A stretch of 64,000 bases of DNA, from positions 1 through 64,000 of the forward strand of contig JAQYUZ010000030.1 of assembly GCA_033819885.1 (NCBI GenBank), read 5' to 3'. The stretch is from Microbotryomycetes sp. JL201. Lineage: Eukaryota > Basidiomycota > Microbotryomycetes. Shown one piece after another: positions 24,699 to 36,050 of this stretch (the stretch's first letter is position 1; every line of letters begins with the position of its first letter). Both the position numbers and the translations under genes were made by a program. The notes beneath the pieces were generated by a model. That model worked only from the letters and a program-made list of their open reading frames with translations, did not search any database and had not been told where the DNA came from.

Positions 24699-25861
24699 AT
24701 GAGCTCGCCAAAGCGGCGGATCGAGACTGACGTCATGAAGCTGTAAGAGCACTCCCGACGCGCAACATCAGGCGTCATTTGTTGTACAGCGCACGATGCC
24801 GAGACGGCTGACGTCTGCTGCGTGGACGTCTGCAGGCTCATGTCGGACTACGAAATGACTCTTGTCAACGACAACATGCAAGAGTTCTACGTGAGGTTCA
24901 ACGGCCCTGCAGAGAGTAAGCGTTCAGTCCACCGTGCCGTGCTATCGTCCGAACATCAAGGCCTCCCAGAGCCTTTTCAGCGGGCCAATAGCTTCTTCCA
25001 AACGCACGAGGCTTGCCTCTTTGTAGTCAGGGACAACGTAATCGATGTCCGAGCCAGCCGACAAATCACATCGCTCGCTCAGTCACGCGACCTCGCGTTC
25101 GACGTATTGTGCGACGTGTTGGCGTCTGTAGGGGTCAGCTGAATGCCTACCATGTCACAAGAAAGAGTCACTGTCGTCGAGACTTCAGATGCGTCCCACT
25201 GACGATCTTATCAACCTGGGCAGCCCCATTTGCTGGTGGCGTGTGGAAGATTCACGTAGAATTGCCGGACGGGTATCCATACAAGTCGCCAAGTATCGGT
25301 TTCGTCAACAGGATATTCCATCGTGAGCCCTGCGTGATAAATGGCGCATTTGAAACCCAGCCGGTTCCGTCCTCCTGACATTGCCGTGGTCTAGCCAACA
25401 TTGATGAGCTGTCGGGCTCGGTCTGCTTGGACGTCATTAACCAGACATGGAGCCCAATGTACGACCTTCTCAATATCTTTGAGGTGTTTCTGCCGCAGCT
25501 GCTCCGGTACCCAAATGCCGCAGATCCTCTAAACGGCGAGGCTGCGGCTTTGCTCATGCGCGATGCAAAGGGTTACGACGTCAAAGTCAAGGGTATCTAG
25601 CAAGAGCTCGCTTCGTAAGACGAGCGGTCAGGGCTGACTTGTGCGATTTTACAGAATATGTTTCACGTTTTGCAACAAAGGAAGCTCTGGAAGGTGACGG
25701 CGATGCGGACGAGGATGAAGAGTCAGATGAAGTACGCCCAAAGATGTTTTGGGGCTGTTTCGTTCGCTGACAATCTTGTCCTTCGTTTGGTGCAGGAAGA
25801 TGACGATCAGGCAAATTATAGCGCTGGCGAGGAGGACGCGGCAGATGGGATGGACCTTTGA
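24699..25861 (+). CDS. UBC8: Ubiquitin-conjugating enzyme E2, Ubc8/UBE2H type
   Basis: E2 enzyme; in yeast Ubc8 works with the GID ligase on gluconeogenic enzymes. The start [15 protein letters not shown] matches UBE2H (MSSPSPGKRRMDTDV). Then come [40 protein letters not shown], the HPN block, the active Cys in [15 protein letters not shown] and [17 protein letters not shown]. It ends in an acidic tail ([19 protein letters not shown]), typical of Ubc8. About five introns; the first splits the codon after MK. Only 193 bp separate it from RFC5. Confidence 0.94.
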
Positions 25862-26969
25862 TACTCGGATACCTACATGTTGTGATTTGTTTTGACGCGC
25901 ATTGTCTTCCTTTTGTTTTGCAATCAGTCGCGACTCAATGAATGAGGCAAAACGGCGCGCGGTCACCTTGCTATTGCGCGTGATGCCATAATCCTTACGA
26001 TCTTTGTATCCGAGGGACGGTCACGATCCAAGTGCCGACGGTCTAGACCCTTGCTTCTGGCGTAACCCTTTCGCCTGATTGATCTGCAAAGCAAATGCAG
26101 ATCGCTTCCCGAACGTGTCTCACGTCCCCCTGCATCAAAGCTGATGGAGACCGACGAGGCCAGACGATGTGCCCCCCTGAGACATCTGTCGCTGTACAAG
26201 CCATGTTCTTTCAGATGCCACCGCGCGTAGCTCTCGAAAACACGTGCTCGGTATTGAGCAGGAGCAACTTCTGTACTGAGATACGTGCAGGAGCGGGACA
26301 GAAGCCACACAAGTTGTGCAGCATGTTCTGTGCAAACATCGCTTGGATGCAATTTGACCAACCCTCGGACCAATATGAAAACCCTGCGGTGTGCGTGGCC
26401 CCGGCGCGTCGGAGCGCGTCTGCGCGCGCGCGCTTTCCATTAAAGTGAGACACTGTGCAGAGACTGTCGAGAGCTCTCTTTCCATGGTGGCGGCCTCGGA
26501 TGCATGCGTGACGACTCGAATTCATTTTCACCACTAACAAATGCGACGACGCTTGCCTGCATCCAGGCAGAACTAAGTTGAGCTTATGCTCGCGTTGTGG
26601 CTTGCGCATTTCCTAATCCAGCAACTTTTTTTCAGCCAGAGCTCGATCGAAAGAAGACCTCCATCACGTTGGCACGGCCGGTCGTCTAGCGACTCGCCAC
26701 TGTTCAACTCTCTCGTCCTTTATTCGCGTTCAATCTCGCTCGGCTCCCGCATTACTGCCGTCTGCTCGCAGTGGCGGCTGCAGCGCTCCGAGCACGGACC
26801 TCTAAACTTCTCAGGGCTCGGACTCGACCACGAAACCGACGCCATCGGTGTCAGCGCACGACACATTTCCTTCCTGCACCAACTCGTGTCAGCCGCTGCA
26901 TTCCTGTGCAGTGACTGCCGGTTTGCAGAGACTTTGACGTGCAAGTGTCCGGCCGATCTTGTCTCGCTC
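25862..26969. other. Gap between UBC8 and the Ser-rich gene; one open minus-strand frame
   Basis: Contains the 3' UTR of UBC8 and the upstream region of the next gene. A minus-strand frame stays open for 136 codons (25963-26373) but has no ATG start and no motif I recognise. The plus frame of the next gene is also open from an ATG at 26586, so part of this gap could be its N-terminus. No tRNA or repeat was found. Confidence 0.35.
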
Positions 26970-28620
26970 ATGGCGGCCTGGTCTCCGATCATGGCCGATG
27001 GTGTGTCTTCTGTTCACCAAGCGGCCCCACAACGCCCTCAACAAGTAAACTTCAGACACGCTATGCGAGCGCAAGGCTTACAGATCGACACGCGCCCATA
27101 CAAGCCGTCGACCGAACGCGCGATAATGCTTCCACCGAGTCCGCCGATCACGCCTCCGGTTCTATTTCTGTCGCCACGACAGGATACTGATGCATCGACT
27201 GCACAAGTCGCTTCCGGGTCCGAAGACCTTGCTGCATCGCCACTTGCAAGCTTCTGCCCACTGCCCACTTCCTCCGGCGAGCACGTGACGGCCAGGACGA
27301 AAGCCGTGAAACGCAAACCAGTTCCCCAACTCAAGATTGAAGACGACATTGACCTCGTTGATGATCCTTTATGGGACGGAAAATGCGCAACCTCGCCCAC
27401 TAGCAAAGCTCTTGTTGTCCCTGTCACCCAAAGTCTCCTGCCAGCGGCCCTCGCGCAGGCTCTGCAGACGCCAAATAGGGCCGCAATGATTAGCAAACGG
27501 CCAGGATACTTTGATGCTTCACACGTCCAAAGTGAACCAGAAACAAGAGGCAGATCAGCCAGCCTGACTATGACAGAGCGTTCTGGTAAGCTCGCGTGTG
27601 AGAAGGACACTTGTCGCGGTGGCCACAAGCTCACCGTGTTGTTTATTTCTAGATTCGACGTCCATCGCTTCGAGCTGTACGTCTACAACTCGCGAAAGTA
27701 CTAGCACGACGCCGTCATCAATACTACAGACTGTCACCCGGAGTCATTGCTCGAGCGTGTTCCCTTCAAAAGTTGGGCATTCAAGACGAATCAGCTTGAT
27801 TGAGAAGCCGTTTGCTCTCGTGCAACAGAGGCCTCGCAGAGCGTCCATGTGCTTTCCAAGTGCAAAGCTTCCCGCGCCATCTCCAAGCGACTGCATGGAC
27901 CTTAACGGCGACGATGATCAAGGAGACTTGCTCGACATGTGGATGGACGCCATGACCGGTCCTTCCGATCACGGAGAGTCGTTACATGATCTTAGCGCGA
28001 CAGAGTCCCCCCATTCGTGGCGGCTGACGCCCCTCGTCTACTCGCCGCCTCAGACCGATTCATTTTCGCCAGCGTCTGCGTCTTCACACTCATGCGATAC
28101 TTTCGGTACGATTCCTTCTGCGACTGGGTCAAGTTTGCCGTCGCTCCGGTCGCAAGTCTCGCAATCGACGTTGTCATCGAGCGTTGAATCAGCGTCCGTG
28201 TACGCGACATGCTCTGAAGAAATTAGCAGGCCGTGTTCATCTCTGTCGCAACACAGCGGGCTGTCTGCTCTTCCTGCAACAGACCCCTTGTCGGACATAG
28301 CCGAGATGCCCACTCCCGATGCTGGCCAAACTCCTTTACTTAATGTGCGCTCTCATGACGCCTCTGGTTTGTGGACGAAAGCGGATCACGCCGAGCCGGA
28401 CGCCGCACGTCAGCTTTCAGCATTCACGTGGAACGACTCGCAGGTTGGCGCCGAAGTAGTTGTTGCCACCCATGCTGAAGATCGCGCGAAGGACGTTGGC
28501 GCCGACTCGTCCGTAAGAGCGAAGAGCACAAATAATCGCAAACTGAGCAGCGGGGCTCCCCTTCCACCGAGGCCAACCAAATCCCCTCGGCGCGGTTCCC
28601 GTCAAATTTGTCAAGTTTGA
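26970..28620 (+). CDS. Ser/Pro-rich protein of unknown function, two exons
   Basis: Exon 1 (26970-27585) and exon 2 (27653-28620) are joined by a GTAAGC...TTCTAG intron, giving about 527 residues from the ATG at 26970 (MAAWSPIMADG). An upstream in-frame ATG at 26586 would add 128 residues. The protein is low in complexity and rich in Ser, Thr and Pro, with no recognisable domain. Visible pieces: a proline patch LPPSPPITPPVLF, an acidic IEDDIDLVDDPLWDG, two PKA-type consensus sites (RRIS and RRAS) at the start of exon 2, and a basic C-terminus (RPTKSPRRGSRQ). It is probably regulatory and phosphorylated; that is inference. Confidence 0.65.
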
Positions 28621-28840
28621 CAGCCTGTTCGCCTTTGAACATTGCGCATTTCATTTGTACATTCAAAATTTCATCACATGAACATCATCGCTAGAATCTC
28701 TTGCAATCCCGATCCATTGTTGTGACTTTGCGCAATCTCTGCTGCGCAGTCGCCATCGTGCGCGCGCCCGTGCCCTGCATTCGAGAAAGTGCGCTTGGCT
28801 TTTGTACACGCGCTCGTGCAAGATTCCTACATCGACCGAG

Positions 28841-30134
28841 ATGTCAGGCAGTCTGAATGTCCTCCAACGAGCGTCAGCTATGCAACTTGCCTCATCTTTC
28901 GGCCTCTCGTCGTCATGGTCGGCTCTTAACCCATCGAACATTGAGATTGATGTCGCCTCATGGCTCGCGACACACTGGGCTACGAAAGGGAATATTAACA
29001 AGCAGTCTTTGAGAAATATGCAGTTCGTGGACATGGGGGAATTGGTATAGGCATGCCCATTGTTCTCAATGCAAGACTGACAGCGAGACTGTACAGACGA
29101 CGACGCTCAAAATTGATTATCCGGCCGGTGAAAAAGGAGGAGTGCAATTTTGGATGCAACCAGACAATCTGAGTGGCGCTCAGACTGCAATACTCAGCTA
29201 CAAGGCGAGTTTGTCTCGTTTTCGACGTGCGTGGAGGGAACCCTGATCATGCTGTATTTACCCGTCATTCTCAACAGGTAATCACATCGCCAGAATGGGA
29301 CCCTGTTTTGGGCGGGAAATTGCCTGGTCTGGTGAGCTCAAAAGGCGATATTCAAAATTACTCGGCCGTGACAGCACAAGCGTTGCGCAGTACGGCGGCC
29401 AACGCAGGAATGAATGCAGTGGCGGTGACAGACGTACGAGTTGCTTCAGTGCTCGACTCATGTGGCGAACGTCGGGCTATGGAGAAGGTAAGCTCATGAG
29501 AGACGGTTTGTAGCGTTGTCCATTGCCGTGGCTGACCCTACGGCGCTCGTGCGAGAAGTGTATGCGTACATGTCTATTTACGACCAGCTGTGCGCTCAAA
29601 GTGACGTGATTTGTGGCAATGACGTTTACGGCATCAGTCTTTCTCGTGGTGCGTGGCAATTTCACCCGGGCAGCGCCACCAGCATCACCCAGCTCGTGTC
29701 CCTCAACACGCCTGGGGTGGCAAATGGATTGCTACTCGTGTACGCCAACGACACTCTTGTACTGGCTCAGACCGGGCTCACATGGCGAACTGCCGAAGTC
29801 AACATCTCGCACGTGGCATTTTCGAGTTTGTATGGTGGCAGTGGCAAGCAGTACTTTCCGAACAGTGACCAACACCTGTTGTTTACGGATTTTCAAGTGC
29901 GCTCTCTACTTGCAGTGGCGGCTACGGTTGCTGACTGGGGACTTTGGCCAGGTTTACGCGTCGATATTGCCCTCTCAGGCCTCTGGGCCGCCGGTAGACG
30001 GGCATCTGTACGCCTCCTCGTTCAAGAGCATAGCTCACAAATTTAGCTTGAGCCTGCGGATAATCGTGCTGAATATTGTCGTCTCGCTCTGTCTCACCAC
30101 ATTCGGTTACAACGTCCTCTCGTCATTGCAATGA
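28841..30134 (+). CDS. Polysaccharide lyase family 14-like protein with C-terminal hydrophobic tail
   Basis: The fungal PL14 (alginate/glucuronan lyase-like beta-jelly-roll) signature is assembled from about six exons: GGKLPGL, YGGQRRNECSGGD, CFSARLMWR, GEVYAYM, RGAWQFHPGSATSITQLVSL, NTPGVANGLLLVYANDTLVL and SSLYGG. The last exon ends in a hydrophobic segment (LRIIVLNIVVSLCL) eight to ten residues before the stop, so the protein may be tail- or GPI-anchored. The predicted N-terminus (MSGSLNVLQRAS) is not a clear signal peptide, so an upstream exon may be missing. One intron is GC-AG (29205-29277). Substrate unknown; fungal members are often of unproven activity. Confidence 0.75.
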
Positions 30135-30764
30135 CAAAAAAGCTGGCAGCAATGGGTTGCTCGTCTGTGGCACTCGCGACCGAGCAAACAGGGCACGGTC
30201 GATCCTCAAATCCGATGACTACTATTGTTTCAGTGAATGCGCTAAGAGTCATGTATCGTCGAGCCTACCTACGCAGAGGATCGGCTCGACACATGCGCTT
30301 GACTCTAGTTAAAAATCTGACGCAATCTCATCATTTGAAGTAGTCATCGGCGTTGAGGATCAAGCGTGCTGGTGTGTTGTGTGAATAGAACGCGTGAATG
30401 GAAAGTGGAGACAAAGAGCTCGCAAGATGGAAGTCGTAGAGACGCACAGAGGTGCGAAAGAATGCGTGAGAGAGAAATGGACGTTGCATGTATGCTGTGT
30501 GATAATGCCATTGCGGTCGTCGTCGTCGCCCTGACAGGAAGAAAATTGCAAATGTCGCGTCCGCGAGAAACGTCGTACATCCAGACACGAGTGTATCCCG
30601 AGCGATCGTTAGGACACGAGCCTGTCCATAACAGCGCTGCAATGCAACACCGGAGCCTGAGACGTGGCGGTGGACAAAGAAGGAGGGCGAGACGAGCTCG
30701 CGCGTTTTCTTCAAGTGGAATAGGAGGTCTCATCGACGTTGCAGTCATCAGTAATACAAGCTTC
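30135..30764. other. Gap between convergent PL14-like and PARP genes
   Basis: Holds the 3' UTRs of the two convergent genes. Overlapping open frames near 30340-30750 on both strands are low-complexity, lack conserved motifs and are probably chance. No RNA gene or repeat was recognised. Confidence 0.4.
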
Positions 30765-33041
30765 TCAGTAATACGAGCTTCTCTTGTCCACGAAACTGAC
30801 TTTGAGCAAGTATCGTAATGTCAAGGCTGCAGGAACAAAAGACACAAACTGCATGCTCCAGGAATGAGCAACGCTGGATGTTTGCAATGACAGTACACTC
30901 ACCTCGTCATAGACGAATGCAGACTTTGAATCTTCCCCTTCGGATAACTGGCGCAAGCGAGGAACCATCGCTGCCAACTCTTTCGATCTTTGCCACTCCT
31001 GCGCCGCTCGCATCAGAATCAGCCAAGCACGCATTTCGCTATTGAACATTACCAGAACGCACCGTTCTCATTCTGCCAACAGCTTGAATGAAATCAATGC
31101 CGTGCTTACGCTCATAGTTCAGGTTAGGCTTCGTCATTGCTTCGACAGCAGAGTCGTCCACGACGGATTCAACCACGAGTAACACGCCCTCATTCCCTGT
31201 CACCTGGTGATAGCAGTTTTGTGCTGCTTTGCTAGCCACTGGTGTTAGGTACACCCCACGGCGTCCAAACGGTTTGAACTCTTTCGACTCTAGCCCGTCC
31301 GCGGCCGCCAAGCCATGCTTCAAAATGGGCCCGTACTGGGCAGCACGCGTAGCAAAGAACAGGATGCGAGGCAGGCCCTTTTCACCCTTGACGCGTCCTT
31401 TTGTGCTTGCCAAAGAGGCTCGTTGAAACCTGAAAACCTGTGCGAGCGTCAGTCGCTGGTTGTGTGTAGGTCCTTGCGTATCTCCCAGCAGCGAGCTCAG
31501 CGCCCGACTCTCTTCATTTGCGTCGTCGAGAGGTTCCTTCAGAACGTGATTGTCAGTCGACAACCCCCGTCTAAGATTCATATCCTGCCGTACGATGGTG
31601 CAATCGAAGCCCTCGTATAGAAGCTCGATCGGGTCTAATCCAGTATCAAATTGGCTTGGGACATGGCGACTGTTGAACTTGAAGCCTACGAATTCCCTTT
31701 TGTTAGGCTGCTGCTGACAGAATCGGATGCCGCGTGCCTCACTTTCAATGAGTCCCAAGAGAGCCAGCTCGCGGTCGATACGTTCTACCGAGTCCAACAG
31801 AGGTGGGCGGTTGCGAGCGAACGAGTGCGGAATCAGCGTAAAGTACTGATTCGTCAAATCGATGACGCGCGTCCTTGTCTTGGCCAACACACTGCGCTCA
31901 AGCTCATCAAGCACCCTTTTGCCTTCTGCTATCGTGGTCATCGCAAGGCGACCCAGGGGCAGTTTGGCGCTATCGTACTCGAACTCGGACAATGTAGCCA
32001 ACATGGAATTCTCGTCAAGCATGAAACGCAATAGCTGTTGCAAGCTGTCGGGAAGCCGACACTTTGAGGTGATAGACGTGTTGGCGTCGCTCGCTCGCGA
32101 TACCTGAGACGTGTTTGCAGGCGCAGTCCGGGTGTACTTTCCTCTGACGGCCGTATCCGAGCGATTGACCCAAGTGAGACCTGACTTGGCTTCAAACTGC
32201 GAAAACGTGTCAACAGATTCGACTTCGGATGGATGGATGAGCGAGCTGAGCACCGACCTTTGATTCGAAGGCGGCGACTGCTGGAGGCAACGACTCGAAC
32301 TCGAGCAGCGCTGTGCGCCCCTTTTCACCAATGCGGCCCCACCTGATCCAGGTGTAGTATTTGGGCGCTTTGAGCTGTTCGTCGTCCCTCAGCACGTGAA
32401 GAACAAAGAACTTTGATGCCGCCCGCAGTCAGAACATTGCACGATGCGCGAGCGAGACGCTTTCTAGCTCACTTTGTTTGAATTCTTTTTTGCGTCGGTG
32501 AAAGTCAAGGTTGCGTCATAAAAACCGCCCTGACAAGAAATGACATGTGCGGTGTCTGGAATCGGAGTTGAGCGATCGAGCGACTGAATTCCGGTTTTGG
32601 AGAATTCACCTTTGACGGGACAGTGCGTATCTACAGGACAGCCACCTTTTTCGAGAGAAGTCGTCAGAGCCTGTAGCCGGGGCTGCGTCCGGTCTGATGC
32701 CTGATCTTCGGGTGGCAAAGGTCTGTTTATCGGGTCCTTGCTTTGCGATGACCTGAACGGGGGATACGATGCAGTTTGCTTTGACAACAAAGACGATGGT
32801 TGTTTCCTTTTTAGTTTCCGGGTATCTGCTTGTCTACAGGCGGTGAGATCTAGTTGTCAGAGTGAGCTGCGACTTGCTTTCCAGGTCAGGCCTCGTACAA
32901 GGTTGGGTCAAAGATGCACATGTGTTGCTTTCAGATACGAAAGAATTGCTCGACTGACCTAGGTGCGCAAAGTGCAGATTCTCGCGAAGGTGGCGAGGTT
33001 GAGTGAACAGTCTCTCGTTTACGTCGCGTGCGCAGCTGCAT
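30765..33041 (-). CDS. WGR-PARP family protein lacking the catalytic histidine
   Basis: Order: basic N-terminus (MQLRTRRKRETVHS, then TRKLKRKQPSS after an intron at 32834-32958), WGR domain (YYTWIRWGRIGEKGRTALL), PARP regulatory helical domain (KLPLGRLAMTTIAEG), catalytic fold (RILFFATRAAQYGPILKHGL; FGRRGVYLTPVASKAAQNC) and C-terminus (FVYDEFVSFVPAALTLRYLL). In active PARPs the first catalytic block reads WHGSR. Here the equivalent is FFATR, so the His of the H-Y-E triad is missing while the Tyr and probably the Glu remain. It may be a catalytically weak or dead PARP, or act as a WGR DNA-end binder. About six introns. Divergent from importin alpha over 168 bp. Confidence 0.85.
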
Positions 33042-33209
33042 CGCTCGCGAGAGGCTAGAGCGTGCGACGAGCAACGCTTCGAGTACAATAACTTGCGACT
33101 GGGTTTGCCGAGCGACACGCTGTACAGCAGTCAAGAGCGGCTGTGGACGCAAAAGTTGCCAGCGCCGCGTTCGGTTTCTTCCCGCACACACCTCGATCCT
33201 ATTCCCACG

Positions 33210-35585
33210 ATGGACCGCCAGGCACCAGCGTAAGCGAGACTGATCAGCAACATGTCATGCTCGTGCTGTTGAGCCCGCAACAAGCCGTCGCGGTGTCGCT
33301 GACTGCCGTTCTCGCTCGGGCGCAGCTCGCGCCGCGCCGCGTACAAGAACAAGGGTCTCTTTGGACAGGAAGGTGAGCGTGCCGACCTCGTTCATGCCCC
33401 GGCGACTCGTCTGGCTCGCATGCCACGCCTGTCCTCGCCGGCTCGATAGCGCCGCACAGGCGCGTGCGCCGAGAAAACCGATCGCGGCCGCGCCACCGCA
33501 CGCCGACGATGCGCTGACTCTCGCCATGCAGAGCTGAGAAGGAGACGAGAAGAGGCACAGGTCGAGATTCGCAAGCAGAAGCGCGACGAAAGCATTGCCA
33601 AGCGTCGCAACTTCAACGCGCCATCGAGCGGACCCGATTCTGATGACGAAGGCGGCGTTGATGCGGCAGTGAGCACCGTCTGACAGCAATTGTGTAACAC
33701 ATCATAGCTGACGCTTGCTCGCCCGCCCGCCCGCCCCTTCCGCTCATTCGCTCACGCGCAGCTCCAGGAGCAGCTGCCAGCGATGATCCAAGGCGTCTTT
33801 TCGGACCAGCCAGATCAGCAGCTCGACGCAACGACAAAATTCCGCAAATTGCTCTCAAAGGAGCGCAACCCGCCCATCGAAAAGGTGATCGAGTGCGGCG
33901 TTGTTGCACGCTTCGTCGAGTTCTTGCGCAATGAACACTCAATGATTCAGGCGAGTGGCACTCACTCGTAGCTTGGCACCGAGATCATCATTATTGACAC
34001 TGAACGCTGTCTCTAACAGTTTGAAGCGTGAGCTGCGCCGTCTCTAGCAAGGAACCTGCCGTCGCTCCTCTGCTGACACGATCGAATAGCGCCTGGGCTT
34101 TGACCAACATTGCATCTGGCACGTCAGAGCACACCCAGGTTGTCATCGAGTCTGGTGCCGTCCCAGTTTTCATCGAACTGCTCTCGTCTCCCGTACTCGA
34201 CGTTAGAGAGCAAGCCGTTTGGGCATTGGGCAACATCGCCGGTGACTCGCCAAAATGCCGCGACTACGTCCTCGAGCAAGGCGCCCTCCGACCGCTCCGT
34301 GAGTCGAGCAAGTTCAATGGGCCCGATGATTGCTTGTGCTCACATTTTGTCGACCAGTCACGCTTCTGAATGAGCCGTCTAAAATGTCGATGCTCCGCAA
34401 CGCCACCTGGACGTTGTCCAACTTCTGTCGCGGCAAAAACCCTCAACGTCAGTCTAACCGTTTCCTCACCTCAGCAACAGACATGGCTGACTTACAGCGT
34501 ATCATTTGCACAGCCGCCTGGGAGTTGGTCAGTGGCGTTTCTCGGCTTGGAGAAAGACTCTCGATTGACCGGCCTGCATTGGCAGATCTCGCCGGCTCTG
34601 TCCATTTTGACGAAGCTCATTTACTCTCTTGATGACGAAGTCTTGATTGATGCTTGTTGGGCCATTTCCTACTTGTCCGACGGCTCGAGTGAAAAGATCC
34701 AGGCCGTCATCGAATCCGGAGTCGTCCGTCGACTGGTCGACTTGCTCATGTGGGTGATTAAGTGAAGGCTGACGAAATGATCCGCTGACGTCTGTATTGC
34801 AGGCACCACTCGACAGCAGTGCAAACTCCTGCGCTTCGATCTGTTGGCAATATCGTTACCGGCGATGATCTGCAAACACAGGTTGTATTGGCTTCGGGCG
34901 CCCTGCCCGCTCTTCTCTCCCTTCTGTCGTCCCCCAAAGAAGGCATCAGGAAAGAGGCGTGCTGGACCATCTCCAACATCACAGCCGGCTCGCCTCTGCA
35001 AATTCAGGCCGTCATCGACGCAAACATCATCCCACCGCTCATCAATATCCTACAGCACGCTGATTTCAAGACGAAGAAGGAAGCATGCTGGGCCATCTCA
35101 AACGCGACATCTGGTGGGCTGCAAGATCCGAACCAGATTCGATACCTCGTGTCGCAAGGCTGCATCAAGCCCTTATGCGACTTGCTCAAGAGCTCGGATA
35201 ACAAGATCATTCAGGTTGCACTTGACGGACTCGAGAATATCCTCAAGGTTGGCGAAGCAGACAAAGAGCACAACGGCGGCGTCAACCAATTTGCGTCTCT
35301 CGTCGAGGAAGTCGGTGGCATGTTGACCATCCACAACTTGCAACATCACGAGAATCTCGAGATTTACAAAAAGTGTTTCCACCTCATGGACACGTACTTT
35401 CCCGAAGACGAAGGCGAGGACACGGGAATCGGAGCAGCACAAGTCGACGCCCAGGGCGCCTTCGCTTTCCAAAGCGACGTTGCAGCTCCGCAAGGCGGAT
35501 TCAGTTTTGTCAGTCTTTGTGTCTTCTGGCTTGTAGGCCGCCGTTCTGACTCCGAGCCCGTTTGCAGGCCAACATGTCGCAGTAA
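33210..35585 (+). CDS. SRP1: Importin subunit alpha (karyopherin alpha, Srp1)
   Basis: Armadillo-repeat adaptor that binds classical nuclear localisation signals and importin beta. The IBB domain ([10 protein letters not shown], then [20 protein letters not shown]) is followed by repeats with [76 protein letters not shown] and [12 protein letters not shown], then an acidic C-terminus ending GFSFANMSQ. About nine introns. Intron 33951-34019 is GC-AG, and the exon after it (34020-34027) is only 8 nt; both are needed to read [14 protein letters not shown], which matches the family exactly. Start codon chosen because the first intron joins MDRQAPA to the IBB in frame. Confidence 0.95.
34020..34027 (+). 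other. 8-nt microexon of importin alpha
   Basis: Positions 34020-34027 (TTTGAAGC) lie between a GC-AG intron (33951-34019) and a GT-AG intron (34028-34089). They supply Phe, Glu and two bases of Ala in QFEAAWALTN, a stretch nearly invariant in importin alpha. Skipping the 8 bases would shift the frame. Confidence 0.85.
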
Positions 35586-36050
35586 CTCTATCACATTGTG
35601 CGCTTGGCTATGTACCACCAATCTATCTTCGTGAAAGGTCTGTTTCTTTTTTCGACTGGTTTTCCATCGGTTTCATCTCGACTCGGTCGCCTCTTTTTCT
35701 TCCTCTTTTTTTCTAATGCACGCAATCTTTGTTGAACCAACAACAACCGACAACGATCAACGACTCCTTAGAGAGGCTAAAGGCTTCCACCCCATCGCAT
35801 CGTTTCCGCTCAAAATTCGTCTTTGCAGACTTGTTCGTCTGGTGGCCCCACGAGGAGCGGGTCAGCCAGCTTCCTAGCACTCTGAGATTCTACCATCCTG
35901 GAAATCTCAAATGTTTGGCGTAGCTTTCATTTGTTTGCACTTCTACGTCTTGGCTTTTTTTTTCTCGTTCGCCTCGCTCTCCAACCCGAATGAGCACATT
36001 GGATTGCGTCACAGACAAGGTGTGAACCTACGAGTAATGGTGACCTGAAT
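35586..36050. other. Gap between convergent importin alpha and HEL2
   Basis: Likely the two 3' UTRs. It holds several T-rich runs (for example near 35700 and 35950) and no credible exon or RNA gene. Confidence 0.5.

Noticed and set aside
30331-30818. Overlapping open frames of 100-150 codons on both strands between PL14-like and PARP genes
   Set aside because: Low-complexity translations, no conserved motif, and they lie between two convergent genes where 3' UTRs are expected.
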